A stretch of DNA of 64,000 nucleotides from CAYJFG01 sp964369405 (lineage in GTDB: Bacteria; Bacillota; Clostridia; Oscillospirales; Acutalibacteraceae). A program made the translations under genes and the position numbers. Under the pieces are notes generated by a model. It searched no databases and was not told the DNA's origin. It saw nothing but the letters and a program-made list of their open reading frames with translations. This document shows positions 1-9,045 of the stretch, piece after piece; positions within the stretch are counted from its first letter, which is position 1; every line of letters starts with the position of its first letter. The DNA is taken from positions 26,403 through 90,402 of the forward strand of contig CAYJGB010000006.1 of the NCBI GenBank assembly GCA_964369405.1, written 5' to 3'.

Positions 1-580
1 AATTTACTATCGCTTTTGTTTCTGGTTCGCTATGTGCATATTCTCCTCCATACCTTGTCATCGCTCCACTCTTTATTCCGTTTTCTCCCTCTAATCTATG
101 TAGTTGTTCCCACTGTGCATCAAAATTATGGTTTATATCTACTCCGTTTGCATTCGCTTGCCATTTCTCTGTATTTCCTCTTGATACTCTTTCTACAAAC
201 TTTTCATATCTTCCGCTACTCATTGCTCCTCTACTTGCTATCTCTACTCCGTCTGGGTTTACACATGGCACTACTACTAGTCCTCTTCTCTTTAAAAATC
301 TTTCTACACATATTTCACTCAAATTTCCTCCTGTTCGCACTGTGTCGCATAGATTATCTAAAAATTTAAGCAGTATATACGTTGTTATTGACTCCATTCC
401 GTGAAATGCTCCACAAAATAATATTTGCTCCTCTGGGTTTCCTATCGATAACGCTTCTATCTTTCGCCCACAGTGGCTATTACCTATAATCTCACTCTTA
501 ATAAAATGATATTTTCTAAGTAACTTGCTTATAGTTTCATATCTTTCTTTCTCGTCAACATAATTTTTCTCTAAAATCAT
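1..580 (-). CDS. M14 zinc carboxypeptidase, C-terminus beyond the window
   Basis: This is a partial metallocarboxypeptidase, probably of the gamma-D-glutamyl-diaminopimelate endopeptidase group that cleaves peptidoglycan stem peptides. Reading the minus strand from ATG at 580 gives 193 open codons to the window edge. H60-G-M-E63 is the HxxE zinc pair; VNPDGVE, a GVDINHNFD stretch (usually GVDLNRNFP) and SEPET follow in M14 order. GAGGTGG lies 6 bases before the ATG. No signal peptide is visible, so a cytoplasmic or spore-related role is possible. It is divergent from the NUDIX gene. The third zinc His and catalytic Glu lie outside the window. Confidence 0.88.
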   Translation of the reverse strand, partial: MILEKNYVDEKERYETISKLLRKYHFIKSEIIGNSHCGRKIEALSIGNPEEQILFCGAFHGMESITTYILLKFLDNLCDTVRTGGNLSEICVERFLKRRGLVVVPCVNPDGVEIASRGAMSSGRYEKFVERVSRGNTEKWQANANGVDINHNFDAQWEQLHRLEGENGIKSGAMTRYGGEYAHSEPETKAIVN

Positions 581-619
581 TTTTTCCACCTCTAATTTTA
601 TACTTTTTTTAAAAAAATT

Positions 620-649
620 TTTACTTTCTAAATACATATGTGTTATAAT
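620..649 (+). promoter_or_regulatory. Promoter of the NUDIX-ribF operon
   Basis: A TTTACT -35 box (620-625) is followed after 18 bases by a perfect TATAAT (644-649). The NUDIX start codon lies about 30 bases downstream with AAGGAG between. This fits vegetative sigma-A. Confidence 0.65.
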
Positions 650-679
650 AAACATATATGCATATAAGGAGATTGAATT

Positions 680-1225
680 ATGAACTTAATTGAAAAAACA
701 ATTGATAGTAAATTAGTGTTTGATGGTAAAATAATTAAAGTATATTTAGACACCGTAAGTTTACCTAATGGCAATAATGCTAATAGAGAATTTTTAAAAC
801 ATAATGGTGGTGTAACTGTTTGTGCAATTACTAAAGATAATGAGTTACTTTTTGTTGAGCAATTTAGATATCCTTATAATGAAGTTGTGCTTGAACTACC
901 TGCTGGAAAACTAGAACTCGGCTCATCTCCACTAGATAACGGTAAAAGAGAACTCGAAGAAGAAACAGGGGCTGTCGGTACTTCGTATATGTCGCTAGGT
1001 AAAATGTATCCCTCCCCTGGATACTGTGGCGAGATAATTCATATGTATTTTTGCAAAGTAGATTGCTTTAAAGATATAAACCTTGATGAAGATGAGTTTT
1101 TAAACGTTAAGAGAATACCTCTGAATAAAGCTGTTGAAATGGTAATTAATAATCAGATACCAGATGCAAAAACTCAAATTGCAGTATTAAAAACAGCCTT
1201 ACTGATAGATAAAGGAGTAATATAA
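680..1225 (+). CDS. nudF: NUDIX hydrolase, ADP-ribose pyrophosphatase type
   Basis: It probably hydrolyses ADP-ribose to AMP and ribose-5-phosphate, as NudF/YqkG-type enzymes do. The 181 residues match the family length. The NUDIX box spans G76 to A98 and ends in RELEEETGA, so the metal-binding REUxEE core is intact. The box's first conserved Glu is Ser82. The upstream LELPAG segment is also family-typical. It is first in an operon with a membrane protein and ribF (3-base and overlapping junctions), which may link it to nucleotide cofactor turnover. AAGGAG sits 8 bases before the ATG. Confidence 0.88.
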   Translation: MNLIEKTIDSKLVFDGKIIKVYLDTVSLPNGNNANREFLKHNGGVTVCAITKDNELLFVEQFRYPYNEVVLELPAGKLELGSSPLDNGKRELEEETGAVGTSYMSLGKMYPSPGYCGEIIHMYFCKVDCFKDINLDEDEFLNVKRIPLNKAVEMVINNQIPDAKTQIAVLKTALLIDKGVI

Positions 1226-1228
1226 ATT

Positions 1229-1681
1229 ATGAATATCAATCCAGTTGTAATAATAGTAGCAATAGCTCTTTATGCGTTTGTGTTGGTGTACTATATAATA
1301 AACAGACCTAAAAAACCTATATTTACAGGAACATCAATATTTATGTTACTGATATTTTTAGGTTTTACATATATAATAAATCTTGGAATAACAGGAAACA
1401 GTGAAGACGCTCAAAATGAGTTTGTACGATTTATGCTATCAATTTTAGTTGTTAATACTTCAGAGAGTGCCACAATTAGCGAGCGTGCATTTGAATCGTA
1501 TGCAACTATAGATATTGTATTAATGGTAGTTTGTTTTATATCTATGATACTTGAAGTAAAATATTTATTCTCAGAAACAGAAAAAATAAAGAAAATAAAA
1601 GAAACAATAAAGAAAAAAGAAAAAGAAATTGAGCTTGAAAAAGATATGGAAAATGTTTCTAAAGTGGAGAACGAGATATGA
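1229..1681 (+). CDS. Small membrane protein with charged coiled-coil tail
   Basis: I do not recognise a family. The 150 residues show two hydrophobic segments near the N-terminus (about 5-24 and 35-53), a less certain third at about 92-110, and a Lys/Glu-rich tail (about 112-150) likely to be helical or coiled-coil on the cytoplasmic side. It is translationally coupled to its neighbours: it starts 3 bases after the NUDIX stop, and its own stop overlaps the ribF start in an ATGA. Function cannot be inferred beyond co-expression with cofactor genes. Confidence 0.7.
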   Translation: MNINPVVIIVAIALYAFVLVYYIINRPKKPIFTGTSIFMLLIFLGFTYIINLGITGNSEDAQNEFVRFMLSILVVNTSESATISERAFESYATIDIVLMVVCFISMILEVKYLFSETEKIKKIKETIKKKEKEIELEKDMENVSKVENEI

Positions 1682-2613
1682 AAACATCTTACAAATTAGA
1701 AAAGAACATAAAAAGTACAAGTGTAGCGTTAGGTTTTTTTGATGGCGTGCACCTAGGTCATAGAGAGCTAATAAAAAATGTTGTTAAGTGCAAAGAAAAC
1801 GGTTTAGTGCCAACTGTTATAACATTCGATAAAAACCCTCTTGAATATTTTAAAGAGAGTGCAAAAGAAAAAATTTCATATTTAACAACTAATGATGAAA
1901 AGGCTGATATATTTAAAAGCTTAGGCATTGAACAACTCTATTTCTTAGATTTTTATAAAATAAAAGATTTAACAGCTTATGAGTTTGTATCTCAAATTTT
2001 AGTTGACAAATTAAATGCTAAAAAAGTTTTTTGTGGTTTCAATTATCATTTTGGACAAGGTGGCAACTCTACTGCTCAAAATCTAAAAGAGATATGCAAG
2101 AGTTTTAATATTGAAGTTATTTCTATATCTCCAGTAACATATAAAGATGAGGTTGTAAGCTCAACTAGAATAAGAAAAGAGCTGTCTAATGCAAATATAG
2201 AAGAAGTTAACAATATGCTTGATAGATGTTTTTCTTATAATTTTGTTATAAAAAAAGGTAATCAAATTGGGCGTACAATACATACACCTACTATCAATCA
2301 GCCGTTTCCTAAAAATTTTGTGTTGCCTAAATTCGGTGTGTATGCTAGTGCTGTCGAGATAGAGGGTAAGCTATATTGTGGAGTTACTAATATAGGGGTA
2401 AAGCCAACAATAGGTAAATATAATCCACTCTCAGAAACGTGGGTACCACAAAAAGATTTAAAAGAGCTTTACGGAGAAAAAGTAAAAGTAAGATTATTAA
2501 AATTTTTAAGGCAAGAGATTAAATTTGAAAATATCGAAAAATTGCATAAGCAAATAGTTATTGATTCACAGAAAGCTGAAAAGGTATTTGAATCCTCAGA
2601 AATTAACATATAA
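1678..2613 (+). CDS. ribF: Bifunctional riboflavin kinase / FAD synthetase
   Basis: It makes FMN from riboflavin and ATP, then FAD from FMN and ATP. The N-terminal nucleotidyltransferase domain shows GFFDGVHLGH (residues 19-28) and a later SSTRIR motif. The C-terminal riboflavin kinase domain (about 195-295) has GRTI, a PT-I-N segment, NIGVKPT, a catalytic-type Glu in SETW (ETH in most relatives) and ELYG. The length of 311 aa is normal. It overlaps the upstream gene by 4 bases. A strong terminator follows. No FMN riboswitch is present upstream. Confidence 0.95.
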   Translation: MKTSYKLEKNIKSTSVALGFFDGVHLGHRELIKNVVKCKENGLVPTVITFDKNPLEYFKESAKEKISYLTTNDEKADIFKSLGIEQLYFLDFYKIKDLTAYEFVSQILVDKLNAKKVFCGFNYHFGQGGNSTAQNLKEICKSFNIEVISISPVTYKDEVVSSTRIRKELSNANIEEVNNMLDRCFSYNFVIKKGNQIGRTIHTPTINQPFPKNFVLPKFGVYASAVEIEGKLYCGVTNIGVKPTIGKYNPLSETWVPQKDLKELYGEKVKVRLLKFLRQEIKFENIEKLHKQIVIDSQKAEKVFESSEINI

Positions 2614-2620
2614 ATCATAA

Positions 2621-2660
2621 AAAAGATACTTAATCATATACATTAAGTATCTTTTCTTTT
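2621..2660 (+). terminator. Intrinsic terminator after ribF
   Basis: A perfect 14-bp stem (2621-2634 with 2642-2655) has a 7-base loop and is followed by CTTTT. It lies between ribF and the M23 peptidase, so the latter would need read-through or a cryptic promoter. Confidence 0.85.
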
Positions 2661-2672
2661 GGTGGTGCTTAT

Positions 2673-3650
2673 ATGATAAAAAAAACTATATGTATAATAT
2701 TAAGTATTTTTGTTTTGCTAGGTGGATTTTCAATATTAATAGGAGCAAGTAAAAGTAATAATGATTATATAAAGTATGTTGAGTTTAATGTAACCTATGA
2801 GGCTTTAAAAAAAGCTATGCAAGCTGATATAGATACATATTATGAGGATATACATATAAACTGGATAGATACTCTTGCATATTTAGGAGCAAAATATGGT
2901 GGAGATTTTAAAAAGTATAAAAGTTCTGACTTAGATAGTATAATAGAGAAGCTAAAAAACGGCGAGAAAATAAACACCATAACTAAGGATATGGAGTATT
3001 TTAATTATTACAAAGAAGCATATACAGCTGTATTAGATGGATTTTTAGGAACGTATACAGAAAATGACGAAAGCAAGTACGGATTAATAGTATACAGCCC
3101 TATAGCAAAGACTTTTCCGTATAGTCATTATGATGATTTTGGAGCAAGCCGACAATATGGTTATGACAGAATGCACCTAGGGCATGACTTAATGTGTGCA
3201 ACAGGCACGCCGATAATAGCAATAGAAAGTGGAATAGTAGAGATAATGGGTTGGAATGAGTACGGAGGTTGGCGAATAGGGATACGTAGTTTAGATAGTA
3301 AAAGGTATTATTACTATGCACACCTAAGACAAAACAGACCATATCATATAGATGTAAAAGAAGGAAGTATAGTAACTGCTGGAGATGTAATAGGATATGC
3401 AGGTAGAACAGGATATAGCAAAGAAGAAAATGTAAACGGAATAGAAACAAGCCACTTACATTTGGGGTTAGAGTTAGTGTTTGATGAAAGTCAGAAAGAA
3501 AGCGAAAACGAAATATGGATAAATTTATATGCAATAACAAAATTATTATCAGAAAACACAAGCAGTACGACTAGAGTGGCAGAAACTAAAGAATATTATT
3601 CAAACAATGCGATAAAAATAGATGAAAAATACATTAAAACGACAAAATAG
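2673..3650 (+). CDS. M23 family metallopeptidase
   Basis: This is an exported LytM/M23-type zinc endopeptidase that probably cuts peptidoglycan cross-bridges or a sporulation wall. An N-terminal hydrophobic segment (about 5-24) acts as signal or anchor. The catalytic domain shows H168xxxD172 and H261-x-H263, plus YYAH before them, in M23 order. The roughly 110 residues between anchor and catalytic domain are not assigned. The 325-aa length suits membrane-anchored M23 proteins. The start has a GGTGG-type ribosome site only 12 bases after the ribF terminator. No separate promoter is visible. Confidence 0.85.
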   Translation: MIKKTICIILSIFVLLGGFSILIGASKSNNDYIKYVEFNVTYEALKKAMQADIDTYYEDIHINWIDTLAYLGAKYGGDFKKYKSSDLDSIIEKLKNGEKINTITKDMEYFNYYKEAYTAVLDGFLGTYTENDESKYGLIVYSPIAKTFPYSHYDDFGASRQYGYDRMHLGHDLMCATGTPIIAIESGIVEIMGWNEYGGWRIGIRSLDSKRYYYYAHLRQNRPYHIDVKEGSIVTAGDVIGYAGRTGYSKEENVNGIETSHLHLGLELVFDESQKESENEIWINLYAITKLLSENTSSTTRVAETKEYYSNNAIKIDEKYIKTTK

Positions 3651-3660
3651 AATAAATATA

Positions 3661-3689
3661 TTGACATAATATGTTTTTGTTAGTAAAAT
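3661..3689 (+). promoter_or_regulatory. Promoter of the DUF4358 lipoprotein gene
   Basis: A perfect TTGACA (3661-3666), a 17-base spacer and TAAAAT (3684-3689). The start codon at 3730 has AAAGGAGA upstream. Confidence 0.75.
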
Positions 3690-3729
3690 ATATTAGATAG
3701 AAACATCAAAAATTAAAGGAGATTTTAAA

Positions 3730-4188
3730 ATGAAAAAAATTATAGCTATAGCGTTAATATTAGTGTGTGTATTCTCTTTTACAGCATGCACAACAGATGC
3801 ACCAAAAGAAGTAGATTTAGAAAAAGTTATGCAAGATATAAATACACAATGTAACATAACAAATGCACAAGCACTAGAAATAGAAGATTTAGCAAGCTAT
3901 TACTTAATTATGGAAAGTTCAGTAAAAGCATTTTCAGCAGAAATAGACACAACAGGAATTACTGAAATAGTATTAGTAGAAGCAATTAGCGAAGAAGCAG
4001 CAGCATCAGTAGCAACTGAGCTTGACAAACGTTTACAATCAAAAGTAAGCGAAGCTGCAAGTTACGAGGCAGAATTACTAGATATAGTTAAAAATGCAGA
4101 AGTTAAAACAAATGGAAACTATGTAAGTATGATAGTTTGCGATGATATAGACAAAGCAAACGAAGTATACGAGCAAGCATTTGCATAA
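3730..4188 (+). CDS. DUF4358 lipoprotein
   Basis: The 152 residues begin with a lipoprotein signal ending FTAC, giving lipidated Cys20. The body has the DUF4358 pattern: an EIVLVEA strand, an alternating Ala/Glu helix, and a C-terminal GNYVSMIVCDD segment. DUF4358 genes commonly accompany MBOAT and DHHW acetyltransfer genes in Clostridia, and exactly those two follow. A role in extracytoplasmic polymer acetylation is therefore likely but inferred from context. A terminator follows. Confidence 0.85.
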   Translation: MKKIIAIALILVCVFSFTACTTDAPKEVDLEKVMQDINTQCNITNAQALEIEDLASYYLIMESSVKAFSAEIDTTGITEIVLVEAISEEAAASVATELDKRLQSKVSEAASYEAELLDIVKNAEVKTNGNYVSMIVCDDIDKANEVYEQAFA

Positions 4189-4227
4189 GAATAAATTATT
4201 ATTAATAATTGCAATTAAAATGTTAAG

Positions 4228-4284
4228 GGTTGTATCACAAAATTAGAATTAATATATAATTTTAAATTGTGATACAACCTTTTT
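4228..4284 (+). terminator. Intrinsic terminator after the DUF4358 gene
   Basis: A perfect 13-bp stem (4228-4240 with 4267-4279) has a 26-base AT-rich loop and a TTTTT run. No clear promoter lies between it and the MBOAT gene, so partial read-through is possible. Confidence 0.8.
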
Positions 4285-4324
4285 AAATGATAAGTTTAAA
4301 TCTTTAAAAGGAGAATATTATAAA

Positions 4325-5719
4325 ATGGTTTTTTCTAGCCTGTTGTTTTTATTTTTATATTTACCGGCTGTTTTATTAGTGTATTATATTACACCTAGAA
4401 AATATAGAAATTTAGTTTTGTTTATAGTTAACTTAATATTTTATGGGTGGGGAGAACCTATTTTTGTCTTGCTTATGCTGTTCTCCACTGTTGTTGACTA
4501 TACTCACGGATATTTTATTGATAAATATCGAAGTAAAAAGAATATCGCAAAACGTCTAGTTATATCTTCAATCGTTATTAACTTGTCGCTACTTGCATTC
4601 TTTAAATATTCAGGGCTTATTACAGATACTCTAAATGTCTTACCTTTTCTCAATATAGCTCCTCTTGTTATTCCTTTACCTATAGGTATTTCATTTTATA
4701 CGTTCCAAACTATGTCCTACTCTATTGATGTTTACAGAGGCGATGCTCCTGTTCAAAAAAATATGATTACCTTTGGTACGTATGTAGCACTTTTCCCTCA
4801 ACTTATCGCAGGGCCTATTGTTAGATATAAAGATGTTGCATATCAATTAGACCATAGAAGAGAAACTTTAAATCAGTTTATTACTGGTGTTAAACTCTTT
4901 TTAATTGGTTTATCTAAAAAAGTTTTAATCGCTAATCAGATGGGGCTTTTATGGGATAGTATTAGAGAAAACAGTGGTACAAACGGTATGTTAGGTAGCT
5001 TTATTGGTATTGTCGCCTACTCATTCCAGATTTACTTTGACTTTAGTGGGTACTCCGATATGGCTCGTGGTTTAGGTAATATGCTAGGGTTTGAGTTCCT
5101 TAAAAATTTCGACTACCCTTATATTTCTAAAACTATTACAGAGTTTTGGCGTAGGTGGCATATTTCGCTTGGTACGTGGTTTAGAGAGTATGTTTATATT
5201 CCGTTAGGTGGTAATCGTAAAGGCGTTAAACGTATGGTGCTAAATTTGGCTATTGTATGGTTTTTAACTGGGCTATGGCATGGTGCAAGTGTAAACTTTA
5301 TTTTGTGGGGTGTATACTTTGGGTTAATCCTCATTATGGAAAAACTGTTTTTACTAAAACTACTTAAAAAACTTCCAAACGCTATTCAACATATATATGC
5401 GTTAGCTCTTATTATCATAGGTTGGGTTATATTCTTCTTTGAAGATTTTACAGAGATGCTTAACTTCTTTGGCGAGCTGTTTAATCCGTCCGGTGGATTG
5501 ATTGGACAAGATACTTTAGTACTTGTTATATCATATATACCATTACTGATTGTAGCAATTGTTGCATCAACTCCACTAGCATATAAACTCTATGAAAAAA
5601 TTAAGTATAAAAGCTGGTGCTTTATTCCAGAAACTACACTTTGTACTTTGTCTTTAATATTATGCACAGCTTCCCTTGTTAGTCAAACATATAATCCGTT
5701 TATATATTTTAGATTTTAA
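4325..5719 (+). CDS. MBOAT family O-acyltransferase (AlgI/DltB-like)
   Basis: This multi-pass membrane enzyme probably moves acetyl groups across the membrane toward a cell-surface polysaccharide. The 464 residues form about 10-12 hydrophobic helices. The conserved QLIAGPIVRY segment and the LTGLWHGAS motif, with presumed catalytic His319, identify MBOAT. AlgI-type members work with an AlgJ/AlgX-like SGNH partner, and the next gene encodes a DHHW protein of that kind 22 bases downstream. The true substrate is unknown. Third codon bases are T-rich in the 5' part of the gene. Confidence 0.93.
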   Translation: MVFSSLLFLFLYLPAVLLVYYITPRKYRNLVLFIVNLIFYGWGEPIFVLLMLFSTVVDYTHGYFIDKYRSKKNIAKRLVISSIVINLSLLAFFKYSGLITDTLNVLPFLNIAPLVIPLPIGISFYTFQTMSYSIDVYRGDAPVQKNMITFGTYVALFPQLIAGPIVRYKDVAYQLDHRRETLNQFITGVKLFLIGLSKKVLIANQMGLLWDSIRENSGTNGMLGSFIGIVAYSFQIYFDFSGYSDMARGLGNMLGFEFLKNFDYPYISKTITEFWRRWHISLGTWFREYVYIPLGGNRKGVKRMVLNLAIVWFLTGLWHGASVNFILWGVYFGLILIMEKLFLLKLLKKLPNAIQHIYALALIIIGWVIFFFEDFTEMLNFFGELFNPSGGLIGQDTLVLVISYIPLLIVAIVASTPLAYKLYEKIKYKSWCFIPETTLCTLSLILCTASLVSQTYNPFIYFRF

Positions 5720-5741
5720 ATTTGAATAGGAATGAAAACAT

Positions 5742-6878
5742 ATGAAACTTAAAAAATTAAAAAAATTCCTACCTGCTTTAATATTTTTAATATTCATAGC
5801 GTTGATAGGATTATTATTCTGCTTTGCACCAAAGAGTGATTACTCATCAAACGAAAAAAGATATCTTGAAGATTTTCCCGAGTTTACATTTGATACTCTA
5901 ATAAGTGGAGAGTTTGGAGAAGATTTTGAAACATATTTAGCAGACCACATAAGTGGCAGAGATTTTTTTGTAGGATTAAATGCATATTATGATGTTGCTA
6001 GTGGTAGAAATGGTTCAAAGGGTGTATATTTAGGCAGTGATGATTACTTAATAAACGACCCTGTAGACGAAGATAATTACTTAGCTTTAAATATAGAAAA
6101 ATTAAAGTCATTTTCTGAAAAGAATGATTTAAATAGCACATTGATGGTTGTACCAAGCACAGGTTATATAATGGGAGATAAACTACCTAATAACCACTAT
6201 GAGTATGACGACAATAAGTATTATGAGATAATAAAGAAAAACAAAGGCGACTTAAACTTTATAGATTTAAGAGATACTTTTGAAGAAAAAGCAGAAGAAG
6301 ATGTAAAGCTATATTATAAAACAGACCACCACTGGACAACAGAAGGTGCATATATAGCATACGAAGAATATTGTAAAGCATTAGAGTTAAATCAAACACC
6401 GATAAGCGATTTCGACATAAAAAGTTATGATGATTTTTATGGTACAACATATTCGACAAGTGCATTATGGCTGACACCAAGCGAAAGCATAGATGTGTGG
6501 TATAATAAAAATTATAGTGATAATATAAGTGTAGAGATAGTAGAAGACGGCGAAGTTAAGAAGAGTAACAGTATGTATTATCTAGACCATCTAGAGGAAG
6601 ACGACAAGTACCCAGTATTTCTAGATGGAAATCACAGCTTAGTAAGAATTAAGAACAGTGAAAGCACAGGTGGAAAGCTATTAGTTATAAAAGATTCGTT
6701 TGCACATTGTTTTACACCATTTTTGACTGATAATTATAGCGAAATTATAATGATAGATATGCGTTATTATAAAGAAGATGTATCTAAACTTGTAGAAGAA
6801 GAGAATATAAAAGATACATTAATGATATACGGGCTAGACAATTTAAGTTTAGACACAGATATAAGATGGTTAAAATAA
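5742..6878 (+). CDS. DHHW family protein (AlgJ/AlgX-like SGNH acetyltransferase partner)
   Basis: The 378 residues have one N-terminal transmembrane anchor (about 10-30) and an extracytoplasmic SGNH-like domain. The D195-H-H-W198 motif supplies the His/Asp pair, and KDSFAH with Ser319 resembles the nucleophile region. In alginate-type systems such proteins take acetyl groups from the MBOAT protein and place them on the polymer. Operonic position directly after the MBOAT gene supports that role. Substrate is inferred only. Confidence 0.88.
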   Translation: MKLKKLKKFLPALIFLIFIALIGLLFCFAPKSDYSSNEKRYLEDFPEFTFDTLISGEFGEDFETYLADHISGRDFFVGLNAYYDVASGRNGSKGVYLGSDDYLINDPVDEDNYLALNIEKLKSFSEKNDLNSTLMVVPSTGYIMGDKLPNNHYEYDDNKYYEIIKKNKGDLNFIDLRDTFEEKAEEDVKLYYKTDHHWTTEGAYIAYEEYCKALELNQTPISDFDIKSYDDFYGTTYSTSALWLTPSESIDVWYNKNYSDNISVEIVEDGEVKKSNSMYYLDHLEEDDKYPVFLDGNHSLVRIKNSESTGGKLLVIKDSFAHCFTPFLTDNYSEIIMIDMRYYKEDVSKLVEEENIKDTLMIYGLDNLSLDTDIRWLK

Positions 6879-6953
6879 AATTATTCATTGCAACATAAAT
6901 AAAAATAGTATATAATAAAATAAAATATTAAAATGTGAAGAGGAGAAAAAATT

Positions 6954-7685
6954 ATGGGTTTTATTATATTAGGATACATATTTATATTGTTTGATTTTAC
7001 AATTAACAATTTTGACATTATAAACGATGTAATTGGATTTATTTTTATTTTAGTAGGAGTATTTGCATTTAAGCATACAGAATATGTAAATTTCCCAAAA
7101 ATCATACCATTAGCAATAGTAGGAATGATTTCAAGTGCAATTATACAATTTACTATGAGTACTATTACAGACTTAACTATATTTTCGATTACACTATCTA
7201 TAGTAACGCCAATACTATTAATATTGATATCAATGTATATTGTAAAAGGTGTAAAAGAAATAGAAGATGAATACAAATCTGATTTAGGACACAGGAAGTT
7301 AAAAATACTTTGGACAGCTGATATAATAATATTTGCATTATGTATGCTGTTTGAATATACCCTTGTATGGTTAAGCACATCACATAGTGTTATATTATTT
7401 TCTGCATCGGCTATAGTGTTAGGTGTGGGAAGATTAGTCTTAGAAATTATATTTGTTATATATCTTTTCAAGACAAGTAGACTGATTAAGAATAATTCAA
7501 ATTATAATACAGTAGAAGAAGATAGTTACGAAAGATATCAACATATTAAAGACACTAAATATGGAGAATACGTAAAAAACATTAAGAAACCCGAAGCTAA
7601 CGAAGATGATAACGACGATGAATACAACGAAAACGGCGAATACGGAGTAAACACAACAATAGATACTATTAATACGAAAGATTAA
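6954..7685 (+). CDS. Multi-pass membrane protein with acidic tail, family unknown
   Basis: I do not recognise it. The 243 residues contain about six hydrophobic helices (residues ~1-165), then a soluble tail that becomes strongly acidic (Glu/Asp/Asn-rich, about 185-240). GAAGAGGAG stands before the ATG, and a terminator hairpin follows the stop. It stands apart from the acetyltransferase operon (75-base gap). Confidence 0.65.
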   Translation: MGFIILGYIFILFDFTINNFDIINDVIGFIFILVGVFAFKHTEYVNFPKIIPLAIVGMISSAIIQFTMSTITDLTIFSITLSIVTPILLILISMYIVKGVKEIEDEYKSDLGHRKLKILWTADIIIFALCMLFEYTLVWLSTSHSVILFSASAIVLGVGRLVLEIIFVIYLFKTSRLIKNNSNYNTVEEDSYERYQHIKDTKYGEYVKNIKKPEANEDDNDDEYNENGEYGVNTTIDTINTKD

Positions 7686-7706
7686 AATTTATAATATTGT
7701 TTTAAA

Positions 7707-7736
7707 GAGGAGCATTCTATATGCTCCTTATTTTTT
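7707..7736 (+). terminator. Terminator after the 6954-7685 gene
   Basis: Eight perfect pairs plus a closing G-T pair (7707-7715 with 7721-7729) around a TCTAT loop are followed by TATTTTTT. Confidence 0.8.
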
Positions 7737-7915
7737 GCACAAATTATAACAGAACAACAAACCTGTAGGGGCGAAATCCATTTTCGCCCGTTGTTTTTTA
7801 TATAGCACAATGTAAATAGAATAATAATCAACGGCAGCATATGATAATCTATCCCCTACTAATATCATTTAAATTTGTACAAAAATATGGGAGCATATTA
7901 TATGCTCCCATACAA
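7737..7915 (+). repeat. Composite convergent-end repeat, copy 1
   Basis: Module A (about 7737-7815) carries a GGGCGAAA / TTTCGCCC hairpin followed by a T-rich run and a TATAGCACAATGTAAA tail. Module B (about 7870-7915) carries a GGGAGCATAT hairpin preceded by TTGTACAAAAAT. The same arrangement occurs at about 28499-28680, and module A alone at about 18371-18445. All copies lie between convergent genes in the same + orientation. Confidence 0.8.
7881..7912 (-). terminator. Terminator of the minor pilin operon
   Basis: A perfect 12-bp stem (7886-7897 with 7901-7912) with a TTA loop. Read on the minus strand it is followed by TTTTT, so it terminates leftward transcription. It is module B of the composite repeat. 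Confidence 0.75.
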
Positions 7916-7952
7916 ATTGTGTTTTAAATTCTGTGCGAATTTTACATCAATA

Positions 7953-8567
7953 TTATTGTATTATTAATACTTTTACATCTTGTGCTCCATCTAATAAGTC
8001 AAATGTAACTACTCCATTTGTGTTTGCATTTCCAATTGCTGATACATTCTCCATTTGTACTCCTGCTTCGTATATTACATTTTTTTCTGAATAAAATTTA
8101 TATGTTAATTTTACATTATCTATTCCACCTGCTCCAGATAATGGCGTTGTACTCGTTTCAAACTCTGCTTTGTCTATTCCTTTATCAAAGTTTGTAAACT
8201 CTTTCCAACCAGTAGCGTCTTTTATTGCTAACTTTAACTCGTTTGTAGCACTTTCAAATATTGCAATACTATCTTCTTTTGCTGTATTATAACTAGTATT
8301 CAAGTATGTTATTTTATCTCCTACTACTGAATTTTCAACTTTTACAGAAGTCGCTACTCTTGCTCCTTGGTGTATATACTCCATTGTGTTTACTGATACT
8401 TGAGAGTTTATCGAAACAGAGGAAAGTGTATTATGTGCAGTTATAGCTGACCATAAGATTGCAAGGCTTACTGTTGATAATATTCCTAACACTGCGACAG
8501 TTATTAATAATTCAATTATTGTGAAACCTTTTTTACTCTTATTTATCGGTGTAATTCGCTTTAACAT
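7953..8567 (-). CDS. Minor type IV pilin / pseudopilin
   Basis: The 204 residues start with a 14-residue leader ending KKG, then FTIIELLITVAVLGIL: a prepilin peptidase site followed by the hydrophobic helix with Glu5. The rest should be a periplasm-like globular domain displayed in the pilus. It is last in a three-gene leftward operon with another minor pilin (16-base gap) and the giant pseudopilin. Assembly ATPase, platform protein and peptidase genes are not in the window. Confidence 0.88.
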   Translation of the reverse strand: MLKRITPINKSKKGFTIIELLITVAVLGILSTVSLAILWSAITAHNTLSSVSINSQVSVNTMEYIHQGARVATSVKVENSVVGDKITYLNTSYNTAKEDSIAIFESATNELKLAIKDATGWKEFTNFDKGIDKAEFETSTTPLSGAGGIDNVKLTYKFYSEKNVIYEAGVQMENVSAIGNANTNGVVTFDLLDGAQDVKVLIIQ

Positions 8568-8583
8568 TTTTGTCTGACCCTCC

Positions 8584-9045
8584 TTAGTTATCTGCTTCTA
8601 CTGTTGGTGCAAAGCCTTCTATAACAACATATTCTGTATCATTATAATAGACACATACTAAAATTTTAGTCCCTAACATAGATACTGAATTAACTGTGTT
8701 GTTATAATCTAAAATAGCAAATTGCTTGCTACCATTCGAATGAGCTAAAGGAAAATCAACGCTAGCTAATACATTTACATATTTTGCGCCATCAACTACA
8801 TTTAGTGGTGCACCTACTGCTACATTGTTTTGATTTTCTGAAAATGTTTTCCCAGACATCTCAACTATTAGCTCATCAGCTATGTTTTGAGCCATCATAG
8901 ACGCCTCTTCTCTTTTAGTATCTGTAAAAACAGATTCTTGCGATAAGATTATTGCAGAAGCAGTAGACACTACAACCATAACTATAATTGCGATAGATAA
9001 CACAAGTTCGATAAGAGTAGCACCTTTTTTATTAACAGCTATCAT
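8584..9045 (-). CDS. Minor type IV pilin / pseudopilin
   Basis: The 153 residues begin MIAVNKKG with cleavage before ATLIELVLSIAIIV. Position 1 is Ala instead of Phe and Glu5 is present. It resembles GspI/PilV-type minor pilins in size and leader. Its start overlaps the stop of the giant pseudopilin by four bases (TCAT on the + strand), so the two are translationally coupled. AGGAGG-like bases lie just upstream inside the giant gene. Confidence 0.85.
   Translation of the reverse strand: MIAVNKKGATLIELVLSIAIIVMVVVSTASAIILSQESVFTDTKREEASMMAQNIADELIVEMSGKTFSENQNNVAVGAPLNVVDGAKYVNVLASVDFPLAHSNGSKQFAILDYNNTVNSVSMLGTKILVCVYYNDTEYVVIEGFAPTVEADN

Noticed and set aside
6881..7471. 196-codon frame on the minus strand
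   Set aside because: It lies opposite a membrane protein gene with a proper ribosome site and terminator. The composition is that of an antisense shadow.
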